A DNA stretch of 64,000 nucleotides from Pseudomonas fragi. Lineage in GTDB: Bacteria > Pseudomonadota > Gammaproteobacteria > Pseudomonadales > Pseudomonadaceae. Location of the stretch: contig NZ_LT629783.1 in the NCBI RefSeq assembly GCF_900105835.1, positions 4,362,501 through 4,426,500 on the forward strand, written 5' to 3'. Both the position numbers and the translations under genes were made by a program. Under the pieces are notes generated by a model. The model saw only the letters and a program-made list of their open reading frames with translations. It was not told the origin of the DNA and did not search any database. Below, piece after piece: positions 46,185 through 56,099 of this stretch. How positions within the stretch are numbered: position 1 is the first letter of the stretch; each line of letters opens with the position of its first letter.

Positions 46185-48329
46185 ATGATTAGTACCGAAC
46201 TCAAAACCCAGATCCAGGGCGCATACTCGCGTTTTCTCGAATCCAAGAGCCTCAAGCCCCGTTACGGTCAGCGTTTGATGATCGCTGAAGTGGCCAAGGT
46301 GCTGGGCGATATCGACACCGACGAAGAAAACCACCGCAGTGGCGACCCGGCTGTGGTCGCTGTAGAAGCGGGCACTGGCACCGGCAAGACCGTGGCTTAC
46401 TGCCTGGCCGCCATTCCGGTGGCCAAGGCCGCAGGCAAGCGGTTGGTGGTAGCCACCGCGACAGTCGCCCTGCAGGAGCAGATCGTCTACAAGGACCTGC
46501 CCGACCTGATGCGCAACAGCGGGCTGAACTTCAGCTTTGCCCTGGCCAAGGGGCGCGGGCGCTACATGTGCCTGTCCAAACTCGACATGCTGCTGCAAGA
46601 GGGCCACGCGCAAACCGCGACGGCGCAGCTGTTCGAGGAAGAAGGCTTCAAGATCGAAGTCGATGAAGCCAGCCAGAAGCTGTTTACCAGCATGATCGAA
46701 AAGCTGGCCGGCAATAAGTGGGACGGCGACCGCGACAGTTGGCCCCAGGCCCTTGAGGATCAGGACTGGGCGCGCCTGACCACCGATCACAGCCAGTGCA
46801 CCAACCGCCATTGCCCCAACTTTGGCCAGTGCGCCTTCTACAAGGCCCGCGAAGGCATGAGCAAGGTCGATGTGATCGTCACCAACCACGACATGGTCCT
46901 GGCTGACCTTGCCCTGGGCGGCGGCGCGGTATTGCCCGACCCCCGTGACACGGTCTATGTGTTCGACGAAGGCCATCACCTGCCAGACAAGGCCATTGGC
47001 CATTTTGCCCATTACACCCGCTTGCGCTCCACCGCCGACTGGCTGGAGCAAACCGCCAAGAACCTCACCAAACTGCTGGCCCAGCACCCGTTGCCGGGCG
47101 ACCTGGGGCGTTTGCTGGAGCAAGTGCCGGAGCTGGCCAAGGAGATCAAGGCCCAGCAACAGTTCATGTTCAGTGCCTGCGAGCAAATTGCCGACTTCAA
47201 AGTCGGTGAGGAGCCCGAAGGCCGCGAGCGTCCGCGCCACCGCTTTATTGGTGGCTTGATTCCCGATCACTTGCGTGAAATGGGCATCGAGCTGAAAAAA
47301 GGCTTCTCGCGCCTGACTGACCTGTTCACCCGCCTGACCGAGATTCTCAAGGACGGCATGGACGGTGAGGTGAATATCGGCATCACCAGCAACCAGGCTG
47401 AGGAGTGGTATCCGCTGTTTGGCAGTTTGCTGTCCCGTGCCCAGGGCAACTGGGAGTTATGGACCGCCTTTACCGTTGAAGACCCGGAGGACAACCCGCC
47501 GATGGCGCGCTGGCTGACCCTGGCTGAAAGCGGTTCGTTGTTCGATATCGAGGTCAACGCCAGCCCTATCCTGGCCGCCGAGATGCTGCGTCGCAATTTG
47601 TGGAACGTAGCCTACGGCGTGCTTGTCACCTCGGCCACCCTGACGGCGCTGGGCACCTTTGACCGCTTCCGCATGCGCGCGGGCCTGCCCAAGGCCGCCG
47701 TGACGGCCGTGGTGCCAAGCCCGTTCCATCACGCTGATGCAGGTGTGCTGCGGGTGCCGGACCTCAAGGCTGACCCCCGTGACGCCACCGCCCACACGGC
47801 GGCGATCATTCGTGAGTTGCCCGCCCTGGTCGAAGGCTCGCGGGGCACGCTGGTGCTGTTTTCATCGCGCAAGCAAATGCAGGATGTGTTCGACGGCCTG
47901 GAGCGCGACTGGCGCAAGCAAGTGTTTATCCAGGGCAACCTGTCCAAGCAGGAAACCCTCAACAAACACAAGGCGCGGGTCGATGGCGGGGAGTCCAGCG
48001 TGTTGTTTGGCCTGGCCAGTTTTGCCGAAGGCGTGGATTTGCCCGGTGCCTACTGCGAGCATGTGGTGATTGCCAAGATCCCGTTCTCGGTGCCCGATGA
48101 TCCGGTTGAAGCGGCACTGGCCGAGTGGATCGAAGCCCGGGGCGGCAACCCTTTCATGGAGATCTCGGTGCCCGATGCCTCGCTCAAGCTGGTACAGGCA
48201 TGCGGGCGTCTGCTGCGTACCGAACAGGATCGCGGCACCATTACCTTGCTGGACCGGCGCCTGGTCACCCAGCGCTATGGCAAGGCGATCCTGAATGCAC
48301 TGCCGCCGTTTCGGCGCGAAATTTCTTAA
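46185..48329 (+). CDS. dinG: ATP-dependent DNA helicase DinG
   Basis: 714-residue XPD-like superfamily-2 helicase with an Fe-S cluster that unwinds R-loops and DNA. Walker A is EAGTGTGKT at 61-69; cluster cysteines begin with Cys129 (GRYMC) and continue in CTNRHCPNFGQC. The DEAH-type box reads VFDEGHHL; motif VI is LVQACGRLLRTEQDRG. The start MISTELKTQIQ at 46185 gives the normal length. An SOS (LexA) box was not found in the 98-base gap upstream. Confidence 0.94.
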   Translation: MISTELKTQIQGAYSRFLESKSLKPRYGQRLMIAEVAKVLGDIDTDEENHRSGDPAVVAVEAGTGTGKTVAYCLAAIPVAKAAGKRLVVATATVALQEQIVYKDLPDLMRNSGLNFSFALAKGRGRYMCLSKLDMLLQEGHAQTATAQLFEEEGFKIEVDEASQKLFTSMIEKLAGNKWDGDRDSWPQALEDQDWARLTTDHSQCTNRHCPNFGQCAFYKAREGMSKVDVIVTNHDMVLADLALGGGAVLPDPRDTVYVFDEGHHLPDKAIGHFAHYTRLRSTADWLEQTAKNLTKLLAQHPLPGDLGRLLEQVPELAKEIKAQQQFMFSACEQIADFKVGEEPEGRERPRHRFIGGLIPDHLREMGIELKKGFSRLTDLFTRLTEILKDGMDGEVNIGITSNQAEEWYPLFGSLLSRAQGNWELWTAFTVEDPEDNPPMARWLTLAESGSLFDIEVNASPILAAEMLRRNLWNVAYGVLVTSATLTALGTFDRFRMRAGLPKAAVTAVVPSPFHHADAGVLRVPDLKADPRDATAHTAAIIRELPALVEGSRGTLVLFSSRKQMQDVFDGLERDWRKQVFIQGNLSKQETLNKHKARVDGGESSVLFGLASFAEGVDLPGAYCEHVVIAKIPFSVPDDPVEAALAEWIEARGGNPFMEISVPDASLKLVQACGRLLRTEQDRGTITLLDRRLVTQRYGKAILNALPPFRREIS

Positions 48330-48424
48330 GTGCGAGTCGGCGTTATCGCCGGCTTTGCTGTCTATGCTTTGACTTTCACCACCTCACAGGCCGGTTTTCG
48401 GCCGTTTGGGAGAACCAGATCCAT

Positions 48425-50776
48425 ATGATTCGCCGTTCGCTGTCTGCTGTTTTTGCGTTGCTGGTCACGACTCCGCTGTTGGCGGCGCCGGCTGGCCAAC
48501 AAACCCTGTTCAATTTCGTTCGCCCCGCCGATGTGGTGCAAGTGGCGACCACGGATGCGAGCCTGCCGCAATACAATGCGGAGCAAACGGCCGAAGGCGA
48601 AGTGCTGCGTCGCGTCACCTTCAACCCGGCGGCTGCGCCCAGCCTGCGCCTGACGCCGCAAACCGGGGTGTGGGACTGGTCGCAGTCGGGGATGATGACC
48701 CTGCGTATTCAGAACGCCATGAACTGGGCGCTGACGCTCGATGTGACCGTGCAAAGCAGCAACGGCAAAACCCTGACCAGCCGGGTCGACCTGCCTGCCG
48801 GCCCGGCGCAAACCCTGTTGTTGCCATTGAAAGCCAACTCGCCCCACAGCCAGGGCATGCGCGCCGGGCCACCGATGCCGATGACGCTTGATGGCCAGCG
48901 CATCCTGCTGGCCAGCAGCCAGGGTGAAATCGACCTGAGCCAGGTGGTCTCGGTGAGCCTGTCGATACCGCAACCGAATGCTGCGCAGAGCATTCTGCTG
49001 GAGCGCTTTGGCGTGCAGGACGGTGAAGGTGTCATCAAGGCTGTGTACGGTGCGATCGTCGACGGCTATGGCCAATCGACCCGCGCCAGGTGGCCGGAGC
49101 GTGTTGCCAATGACGAGCAACTCAAGGCCGCGGCCGCCAAAGAACAGCAGCAACTCAAGGGCTGGCTGGCCGGGCGTGCGGACCAGGACAAGTACGGCGG
49201 CTGGCTCAAGGGTGCCGGGTTCGAGGCGACCGGGTTTTTCCGCACGGAAAAGCGCAATGGCCGCTGGAACCTGATTACCCCCGAAGGCCACCCGTTCTAC
49301 TCCCTGGGCCTGAATGCCGTGACGGCCAATGACAGCCAGACCTATGTGGCTGGCCGCGAATGGATGTTCACCGATTTGCCCCATGACGGCGCCCCGCTGG
49401 CCAGTTATTACGGCAAGGCGAACAACAACAGCGGCAATGCCTCGACCCAGGGGCGTGGCTTTGATGCCGGGCGCTGGTATGACTTCTATGGCGCCAACCT
49501 GCAACGGATTTACGGCGAACCCTGTGCCGATGCGCCAGCCGGGGCGGCCACTCAACCTGCCAGCCCGTGTGCGGCGCAAGCCTTTGATGCCAAGCGTTGG
49601 CAAACCCGTACCCTGGACCGTCTGCAGGCCTGGGGCTTCAACACCATCGGCAACTGGAGCGACCCCGAACTGGGCCTCAATGACCGCGTGCCTTACACCC
49701 TGCCGCTGTCGATTGTCGGTGACTACACCAGCATCAGTACCGGCACCGACTGGTGGGGCGGCATGCCCGACCCGTTTGATCCGCGCTTTGCCATGGCTAC
49801 CGAGCGTGCCGTGGCCATTGCCGCCCGCGACCACCGCGATGATCCCTGGCTGATTGGTTACTTTGCCGACAACGAACTGGCCTGGGCCGGCCCCGGTAAT
49901 GATGCAAAATCGCGCTATGCGTTGGCCCTGGGCACTTTGCGCATGACCACCGATGTACCTGCCAAGCGTGCCTTCCTCAAGCAACTGCGCGACAAGTATC
50001 GCAACCAGCAGGGCCTGTCCAAGGCCTGGGGTGTTGAAATCCCGGCGTGGGAACTCATGGAAGACCCGGGTTTCGAAGGGCCTTTGCCCAACGCCGAGCA
50101 CCCGGAAATCGAAGCGGATTACCAGTACTTCCAGAAAGTCTTCGCCGATACCTACTTCAAGACCATTGCCGACTCGCTGAAGTGGCATGCGCCCAACCAC
50201 TTGTTGCTGGGCGGGCGCTTTGCTGTCAGTACCCCGGAGGCCGTGGCCTCCTGTGCCAAATACTGCGATGTACTGAGCTTCAACTTCTACACCCTGCAAC
50301 CGCAGGACGGTTATGACTTCGCCAAACTGCGCGAACTGGACAAGCCGGTGATGATTACCGAGTTCAACTTCGGCTCCCGTGACCGTGGCCCGTTCTGGGG
50401 CGGCGTTACTGAGGTGGCCAATGAAGAGGCGCGTGGTCCGGCCTACAGCAAGTTCCTCAAGCAGGCAGTGGCAGAACCTTCGATTGTCGGCGTGCACTGG
50501 TTCCAGTACCTGGACCAGCCGGTCACCGGGCGCTTGCTCGATGGTGAAAATGGCCATTTCGGCATGATCGGCATCACCGATTTGCCGTTTACCGGTTTTG
50601 TCGACAGCGTGCGCAAGGCCAACTTGCAGGCCCTCGACCAACTGGGCCAGGAGGCCGCCAAGGCCCAGGCCGAAGCCGAGAAGTCAGTTAAAGCCCCGGT
50701 GCATGCAACCGACGACGGCAGCGGCGGGCGCTCTGGCGCAGGGCATGCAGGCGGTCACTCCGGTAAGGGGCACTGA
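48425..50776 (+). CDS. Secreted GH50-type (beta-agarase-like) glycoside hydrolase
   Basis: 783 residues. A signal peptide (about 1-20, TTPLLA/APAG) is followed by a beta-sandwich domain to ~240 and a TIM-barrel. The proposed acid/base is Glu484 in GYFADNELAWAG and the nucleophile Glu646 in MITEFNFGSRDRG; HWFQYLDQPVTGR follows, as in family GH50 beta-agarases. The C-terminal ~30 residues are Gly/His/Ser-rich (GAGHAGGHSGKGH). The ATG at 48425 begins the signal peptide; a frame open from 48125 overlaps dinG. No agarolytic genes surround it, so the natural substrate may be another galactan or a self-made exopolysaccharide. Confidence 0.82.
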   Translation: MIRRSLSAVFALLVTTPLLAAPAGQQTLFNFVRPADVVQVATTDASLPQYNAEQTAEGEVLRRVTFNPAAAPSLRLTPQTGVWDWSQSGMMTLRIQNAMNWALTLDVTVQSSNGKTLTSRVDLPAGPAQTLLLPLKANSPHSQGMRAGPPMPMTLDGQRILLASSQGEIDLSQVVSVSLSIPQPNAAQSILLERFGVQDGEGVIKAVYGAIVDGYGQSTRARWPERVANDEQLKAAAAKEQQQLKGWLAGRADQDKYGGWLKGAGFEATGFFRTEKRNGRWNLITPEGHPFYSLGLNAVTANDSQTYVAGREWMFTDLPHDGAPLASYYGKANNNSGNASTQGRGFDAGRWYDFYGANLQRIYGEPCADAPAGAATQPASPCAAQAFDAKRWQTRTLDRLQAWGFNTIGNWSDPELGLNDRVPYTLPLSIVGDYTSISTGTDWWGGMPDPFDPRFAMATERAVAIAARDHRDDPWLIGYFADNELAWAGPGNDAKSRYALALGTLRMTTDVPAKRAFLKQLRDKYRNQQGLSKAWGVEIPAWELMEDPGFEGPLPNAEHPEIEADYQYFQKVFADTYFKTIADSLKWHAPNHLLLGGRFAVSTPEAVASCAKYCDVLSFNFYTLQPQDGYDFAKLRELDKPVMITEFNFGSRDRGPFWGGVTEVANEEARGPAYSKFLKQAVAEPSIVGVHWFQYLDQPVTGRLLDGENGHFGMIGITDLPFTGFVDSVRKANLQALDQLGQEAAKAQAEAEKSVKAPVHATDDGSGGRSGAGHAGGHSGKGH

Positions 50777-50784
50777 TTTTCCGA

Positions 50785-50820
50785 CCCGATAGGCGGCGGT
50801 GTATTTCGTCGCCCATCGGG
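50785..50820 (+). terminator. Hairpin after the GH50 gene
   Basis: CCCGAT and neighbouring GCGGCG pair with CGTCGC and ATCGGG, followed by a moderately T-rich stretch (GTTCTTCC). A likely, not strong, terminator. Confidence 0.5.
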
Positions 50821-50888
50821 GCGTTCTTCCTGTTCAATTCCCACTTTAAAACTAAGGTCTTCCATTCCTACTGAATGGAGTCTTCGAG

Positions 50889-52034
50889 ATGGAAGCGAAA
50901 GGAAAGTGTGCAAGTGGGTTCGAAGCCGTTCAGCAAGCCTTTGAGGCGATCTTTGATGATCCTCAGGAGCGTGGAGCCGGGGTATGTGTGCAGGTCGGCG
51001 GCGAAACGGTTGTCGATTTATGGGCGGGCGTGGCGGATCTTGAGGGCAACAAGCCCTGGCATCATGACACGCTGGTTAACACCTATTGCTGCATCAAACC
51101 CTTCACCGCCATCGCGGCGCTGATGCTGGTGGAAGAGGGCAAGCTGGAGCTGGACCAGACCGTTGCCCATTATTGGCCGGAGTTTGCCCAGGGCGGCAAG
51201 CAGCACATCACCTTGCGCCAGGTGCTGTGCCATACCTCCGGTATCCCGGCGCTGCGATTGCCCAGTCGCACGCCCATCATGTACGACTGGGATGCAATGG
51301 CCGACGTCGTGGCGGCCGAGCCCTTGTGGTGGGAGCCGGGTACTGACGTCGGCTACGGCGCTACGACCTATGGCTGGATTATTGGCGAGCTGATTCGCCG
51401 GGCCGACGGGCGCGACCCCTGCACCTTTATTCGCCAGCGCATTTCCGAGCCCAACAACCTTGAGGTGCATATGGGCGTTGATGCCGAGCACTTCCACCGT
51501 ATTGCCTGTTTCGAGCGTGCAGACGGGCGGGTAGGCGACCAGTACGCCCAGGACTTGCGCACTGTAATGGTCGACGAGCCCGAGCATGTGGCGACCCTTG
51601 CCTTTACCAACCCTTCTATCTCTTCACGACTAACCGCCGTCCCGCGCTGGTGGGCCTATCGCCAGCCAGGGGTAAATGGCCACGGCACCGCCCATGGGCT
51701 GGCCGGTTTTTACAGCGCGTTGATGGGCGGGCGCCTGGTGGGGCCTGAGTTGCTCGCGGAATTCACCCGCGAGCACAGTAACGATATGGACCGCACGCTG
51801 CTGCGGCCCATGCGCTATGGCCTGGGCTGCATGATGGAGCAACCGGCGGACCCGGGAGCGTCCCATCGCATGGGGTCAAAAGCATTTGGCCATGTAGGGC
51901 TGGGCGGGCCGATTTCCTTTGCCGACCCTGAGCGTGACGTGAGCTTTGGCTTCGTCACCACCACCATGGGCAGCCATGTGCTGATGGACCCAAGGGTGCA
52001 GAAACTGGCGCCTTTGGTCTACGCGGCGCTGTAG
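50889..52034 (+). CDS. Serine-beta-lactamase-fold esterase paralogue with Cys at the nucleophile position
   Basis: 381 residues of the class-C beta-lactamase/EstB family, no signal peptide. The catalytic S-x-x-K motif is replaced by C67-C-I-K70 in NTYCCIKPFTA; codon 67 is TGC. The Tyr motif GYGATTYGW is present, and the C-terminal GHVGLGGPISFADPE matches the HxG strand of the family. The tandem neighbour (381 residues) has Ser67 at the same place. Such enzymes hydrolyse esters or peptides; whether Cys67 works as a nucleophile is unknown. A GAG-type ribosome-binding site (TCGAG) is weak. Confidence 0.85.
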   Translation: MEAKGKCASGFEAVQQAFEAIFDDPQERGAGVCVQVGGETVVDLWAGVADLEGNKPWHHDTLVNTYCCIKPFTAIAALMLVEEGKLELDQTVAHYWPEFAQGGKQHITLRQVLCHTSGIPALRLPSRTPIMYDWDAMADVVAAEPLWWEPGTDVGYGATTYGWIIGELIRRADGRDPCTFIRQRISEPNNLEVHMGVDAEHFHRIACFERADGRVGDQYAQDLRTVMVDEPEHVATLAFTNPSISSRLTAVPRWWAYRQPGVNGHGTAHGLAGFYSALMGGRLVGPELLAEFTREHSNDMDRTLLRPMRYGLGCMMEQPADPGASHRMGSKAFGHVGLGGPISFADPERDVSFGFVTTTMGSHVLMDPRVQKLAPLVYAAL

Positions 52035-52045
52035 GCACCATCTTT

Positions 52046-52191
52046 GTAGCCGCTGGCGAAGGAACGAGGCTGCGTTCGGCGGCGAAGCCGTCGCGAAATC
52101 AGACCCTGTGGTATGTCAGTTATACCCGCAAGTCAGGTTTTACGACGGCTTCGCCGCCGAACGCAGCCTCGCTTCGCGAGTCAGCTGCTAC
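52046..52191. repeat. Long inverted repeat, second family
   Basis: A perfect inner match (GCTGCGTTCGGCGGCGAAGC and its complement, shared over more than 20 bases including the flanks) and outer GTAGC...GCTAC ends flank a variable centre. It resembles the 35366-35513 element (same GTAGC ends and GAGGCTGCGTTCGGC core). It lies in the 340-base gap between the two beta-lactamase-like paralogues. Confidence 0.75.
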
Positions 52192-52374
52192 GAGATTGTT
52201 GCGATGCTTTTTTGCCTTTTTTCACAAAAAAACCACTCCCGTACTGATACTTTGCCCGCCGACTCCGCAGCGCACAAAAATTGTGCGCCCAGAGCGCGTT
52301 GCTCTGTTTCAAAATCCTACTGGTGCTGGAACAATGCACGCCTTGTAGAGCCATGCTTTAACCAGGAGGTGCGG

Positions 52375-53520
52375 GTGCAGATTCAGGGTTTTCACGACCT
52401 CAAGTTCGAAACAGTGCGCGAGGCATTTGCCGATCTTTTCAATGATCCGCAAGAGCGCGGCGCGGCGCTGTGCATCCAGATCGGTGGCGAAACCGTACTC
52501 GACCTGTGGGCGGGTACGGCAGACAAGGACGGCGAACAGCCGTGGCATACAGACACCATTGTCAATCTGTTTTCATGCACCAAACCCTTTACCGCCGTCA
52601 CCGCGCTGCAACTGGTGGAAGAGGGCAAGCTGGAACTCGATGCCCCCGTGGCTCGCTACTGGCCCGAGTTTGCTGCTGCGGGCAAGGAAACTGTGACCCT
52701 GCGCCAGTTGCTGAGCCATCGCGCAGGCTTGCCGGCACTGCGTGAGCTGATGCCGGCCGAAGCCTTGTATGAATGGCAGACCATGGTCAATGCCCTGGCC
52801 GCCGAAGCTCCCTGGTGGACGCCGGGCGAAGGTCATGGCTATGCCGCGATCACCTATGGCTGGCTGGTGGGCGAGTTGATTCGCCGCGCCGACGGTCGCA
52901 GTGCGGGCCAGTCGATCATGGCGCGCACCGCCAGGCCGCTGGGGCTGGACTTTCATGTCGGCCTGGCTGATGAAGAGTTTTACCGGGTGGCCCATATCGC
53001 CCGCACCAAGGGCACGATGGGCGATGAGTCGGCCCAGCGGTTGTTGAAAACCATGATGAACGAGCCCTCCTCCATGAGTACTCGGGCATTCACCAATCCG
53101 CCGTCTATCATGACCAGTACCAATAAACCTGAGTGGCGTCGTATGGAGCAGCCTGCAGCCAATGGGCACGGCAATGCCCGCAGCCTTGCCGGGTTCTACA
53201 GCGGTTTGCTCGACGGCCACCTGCTGGAGGCTGAAATGCTCGAGCAGTTGACCCGCGAGCACAGCGTTGGCGAGGATAAAACCTTGCTCACGCAAACCCG
53301 GTTTGGACTGGGCTGCATGCTGGATCAGCCGACCGTGGCCAACGCGACATTCGGCCTGGGGCCAAAAGCCTTCGGTCATCCGGGGGCTGGGGGTTCGATT
53401 GGCTTTGCCGACCCGGATCGTGAGGTGGCCTTTGGTTTTGTCACCAACTCCCTGGGGCCTTATATTCTGATGGATCCGCGGGCGCAAAAGCTGGTCGCAG
53501 CGCTGGCTGAGTGCTTATAA
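52375..53520 (+). CDS. Serine-beta-lactamase-fold esterase paralogue (intact SxxK)
   Basis: 381 residues, same length as the upstream paralogue. The catalytic motif is S67-C-T-K70 (NLFSCTKPFTA), the Tyr motif GYAAITYGW, and the C-terminal strand GHPGAGGSIGFADPD. It is a class-C beta-lactamase/EstB-type hydrolase, probably cytoplasmic because no signal peptide follows the start. The GTG at 52375 is chosen: AGGAGG lies five bases before it and it aligns with the paralogue; the frame stays open to 52108 across the repeat. True substrate unknown. Confidence 0.86.
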   Translation: MQIQGFHDLKFETVREAFADLFNDPQERGAALCIQIGGETVLDLWAGTADKDGEQPWHTDTIVNLFSCTKPFTAVTALQLVEEGKLELDAPVARYWPEFAAAGKETVTLRQLLSHRAGLPALRELMPAEALYEWQTMVNALAAEAPWWTPGEGHGYAAITYGWLVGELIRRADGRSAGQSIMARTARPLGLDFHVGLADEEFYRVAHIARTKGTMGDESAQRLLKTMMNEPSSMSTRAFTNPPSIMTSTNKPEWRRMEQPAANGHGNARSLAGFYSGLLDGHLLEAEMLEQLTREHSVGEDKTLLTQTRFGLGCMLDQPTVANATFGLGPKAFGHPGAGGSIGFADPDREVAFGFVTNSLGPYILMDPRAQKLVAALAECL

Positions 53521-53628
53521 AAGGGGATTTGTAGGCCGTAGGTCGGAACTCTGTAGCTTTTCTGTATCCAATACGTTTTTTTATGGGCTTAGTGCCTCTT
53601 TATTCTTAATTCATTGTGTGGATATTCA

Positions 53629-54753
53629 ATGTCATCTAATAAGACCCTCGCCCTGGCTCTGTGCCTGGCTATTACCGGTTGCGCACAAACTCCACAGAAT
53701 GACGCCGAAGGTGGCCACAAATGGTGGCAGATGGGCTCTTCTGATCAAACATCGACTCCGGCGGATAAAAACGCCACTGCTGCGGCCAAGCCTGCAGATG
53801 CCAAGACCACGCCGCCGGTTGCCAAAACTGCCGCGGCTCCTGCCCCTGCTGGCGCAGCAGCCAAAGACAGCGGCTCCAGCTGGTGGCCTTTTGGCTCTGA
53901 TGCCGCGAAAAAAGACACCCCGGTCGAGAAAGAAAAAGTGGCCGTCGTTGCCGCGCCAGCCGCTGCTGCTTCTAGCAAAAACTGGTGGTGGCCATTTGGT
54001 AGTGATGCCAAGGATTCCAAGACCGCGCCGGTCGGCGTGATCCCGATGCCGGACCCGAAAATCACCCAGGCCTGGCTGGACGAATACGAGCCACGCCTGC
54101 GTGTTGCGATCAAAGACACCAACCTGCAGCTGGAGCGTCGCGAGAACCTGCTGATTATCGTGGCTTCGGCTGACAGCTCGTTCAAGGCCACCCGCCCGGA
54201 CTTGCTGATGCCGTCCATGCTGGGCCCGTTCACCCGGGTGGCCAAGGTGGTGGAAGGCGATCCAAAAACCGCCGTGCTTGTTCTGGGCCATGCTGACTCG
54301 TCGGGCGCAATGGCAGCCAATACCCGCCTGAGCCTGGACCGTGCCAAGTCGGTGGCCGCCATCTTCCGCATGAGCGGTTTGCAAGGTAACCGCCTGACCC
54401 TGCGTGGCATGGGTTCGGTGATGCCGCGCGCAGCCAACGACAGCAACGAAGGTCGTGCCTTGAACCGTCGGGTTGAAATCCTGATGACCCCGCAAGCCAC
54501 CATGGTGGCCCTGGTCAGCAAATACAGCCAGCCAGCCCTGACCCCGGCCGAACTGGTTGCGGTGCAACCTGCCGTTGCCCCTTCCGTTGCCAAAAAGAAC
54601 GCAGCAGCACCCGCCAAGAAAGGCGTTGTGGCCAAAAAAGCTGCACCAGCCAAAAAAGCCGCCAAGCCTGCGCCTGCCAAAAAGCCGGTAGTGGCTAAAG
54701 CCAAGGCCGCTGCAGACAAGAAAGTTGCCGCCAACGATCAGGCCAAGAACTGA
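53629..54753 (+). CDS. OmpA-like lipoprotein with Trp-Pro-Phe repeats and Lys/Ala-rich tail
   Basis: 374 residues. Lipobox AITGC (Cys18). A low-complexity Ala/Lys/Pro linker contains two near-identical motifs, [12 protein letters not shown] and [12 protein letters not shown], and an earlier KWWQMGSSD. An OmpA-type domain (about 165-285; [22 protein letters not shown], split by the fold; [11 protein letters not shown]) follows. The tail (about 320-374) is made of [22 protein letters not shown] repeats like histone H1 or AlgP. A peptidoglycan-binding anchor whose tail would be strongly basic. It is followed by pdxH after 23 bases. Confidence 0.85.
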   Translation: MSSNKTLALALCLAITGCAQTPQNDAEGGHKWWQMGSSDQTSTPADKNATAAAKPADAKTTPPVAKTAAAPAPAGAAAKDSGSSWWPFGSDAAKKDTPVEKEKVAVVAAPAAAASSKNWWWPFGSDAKDSKTAPVGVIPMPDPKITQAWLDEYEPRLRVAIKDTNLQLERRENLLIIVASADSSFKATRPDLLMPSMLGPFTRVAKVVEGDPKTAVLVLGHADSSGAMAANTRLSLDRAKSVAAIFRMSGLQGNRLTLRGMGSVMPRAANDSNEGRALNRRVEILMTPQATMVALVSKYSQPALTPAELVAVQPAVAPSVAKKNAAAPAKKGVVAKKAAPAKKAAKPAPAKKPVVAKAKAAADKKVAANDQAKN

Positions 54754-54776
54754 CAGACGCAAGGAAGGATTGGGGC

Positions 54777-55424
54777 ATGACTCAAGCACTGGCGGATATG
54801 CGGCGTGACTACACCCGTGACGGGCTGGCCGAGGCTCAGGCCCCGGCCGAGCCTTTCGCGTTGTTTCATCAGTGGTTCGGCGACGCGGTCAAGACCGAGC
54901 AACCTCCGGTCGAGGCCAATGCCATGACCCTGGCCACGGTGGATGCCCAAGGGCGCCCGCATTGCCGGGTGCTGCTGCTCAAGGGTCTGGATGAACAGGG
55001 TTTTACCTTTTTCACCAATTACACCAGCGCCAAGGGCCAGCAATTGAGCGAGCGCCCGTTTGCGGCCATGACTTTTTTCTGGCCTACCCTGGAGCGTCAG
55101 GTACGCATTGAAGGGCAGGTGGTCAAGGTCACGGCGCAAGAGTCCGATGCCTACTATCAGGTGCGCCCCCTGGGCAGCCGGATCGGGGCCTGGGCTTCGC
55201 CGCAAAGCCAGGTGATTGCTGATCGTGATGAGCTGGTCGAGCTGCTCAAGGCCACCGAAGCACGCTTCAGTGACAGCCAGCCCCATTGCCCCGAACACTG
55301 GGGTGGCTACCGTTTGTTGCCGGAACGTATCGAGTTTTGGCAGGGGCGCCCCAGCCGCTTGCACGATCGCCTCAATTACCGGCGCCAAGGTGCTGACTGG
55401 GTGCGTGAGCGCCTGGCACCCTGA
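54777..55424 (+). CDS. pdxH: Pyridoxamine 5'-phosphate oxidase
   Basis: 215-residue FMN enzyme that makes pyridoxal 5'-phosphate from pyridoxine or pyridoxamine phosphate. FMN and substrate marks include [40 protein letters not shown] and the C-terminal [10 protein letters not shown] with ERLAP end. The ATG at 54777 follows AAGGAAGG. It lies just downstream of the OmpA-like lipoprotein gene. PLP made here serves enzymes such as the aminotransferase at 2125. Confidence 0.95.
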   Translation: MTQALADMRRDYTRDGLAEAQAPAEPFALFHQWFGDAVKTEQPPVEANAMTLATVDAQGRPHCRVLLLKGLDEQGFTFFTNYTSAKGQQLSERPFAAMTFFWPTLERQVRIEGQVVKVTAQESDAYYQVRPLGSRIGAWASPQSQVIADRDELVELLKATEARFSDSQPHCPEHWGGYRLLPERIEFWQGRPSRLHDRLNYRRQGADWVRERLAP

Positions 55425-55614
55425 GGGCACCCTCGGCACCAGGGCGCGTCAAGCAAAATGGCTATTACGCGCTACGCTTTGCTAAGTTTTGAAATGGCCT
55501 GCAGCGTTGGTTTTACTGTACAGATGCTGAATAAAGGCCTTTTATCCGCGCTGTACCGTGACAGGTTTGCGGCGGCGGAGTTTAATGAATCCCTGATATT
55601 TTGGAGTTGATCCT

Positions 55615-56079
55615 ATGCGTAAGTCCGTACTGTTGGTTGCTGCTTTTTCTACCATGACCGTCTTGTTGGGCGGCTGCACCTCCAACTTGACCGGCGACAG
55701 CTATTCGCGTGACGAAGCCCGACGTGTGCAGACCGTTCGTATGGGCACCATCGTTGCCCTGCGCCCTGTACAGATCGAAGGCACCAAGACCCCAATCGGC
55801 GCTGCAACCGGTGCGGTCATCGGCGGCGTGGGTGGCAGCGCCATCGGTGGCGGCCGTGGCAGCATCGTTACCGCCGTTATCGGCGCAGTGGCGGGTGGCC
55901 TGCTGGGTTCGGCAGCCGAGTCGGGCCTGACCAAGACCCAGGGTGTGGAAATCACCGTGCGTGAAGACGACGGCAGCACCCGCGCCTATGTGCAGCAGGT
56001 TGAGCCGAACCAGGTGTTCCGTACCGGTGAGCGCGTGCGCATCATGACCGTTGACGGCACCAGCCGCGTTACCCAGTAA
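55615..56079 (+). CDS. SlyB-like glycine-zipper lipoprotein
   Basis: 154 residues. Lipobox LLGGC (Cys22 or near), then a 2TM glycine zipper (IGAATGAVIGGVGGSAIGGG; IVTAVIGAVAGGLLGSAAE) and a C-terminal beta domain (ITVREDDGSTRAYVQQVEP). It matches the SlyB/PcpY family of outer-membrane lipoproteins that respond to envelope stress. GGAG lies 8 bases before the ATG. Ends at a strong terminator. Confidence 0.92.
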   Translation: MRKSVLLVAAFSTMTVLLGGCTSNLTGDSYSRDEARRVQTVRMGTIVALRPVQIEGTKTPIGAATGAVIGGVGGSAIGGGRGSIVTAVIGAVAGGLLGSAAESGLTKTQGVEITVREDDGSTRAYVQQVEPNQVFRTGERVRIMTVDGTSRVTQ

Positions 56080-56099
56080 AACCGGGACAGCGCACAAAC

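Noticed and set aside
48362..50641. 759-codon open frame opposite the GH50 gene
   Set aside because: Antisense shadow; the plus-strand gene has a signal peptide and catalytic motifs.
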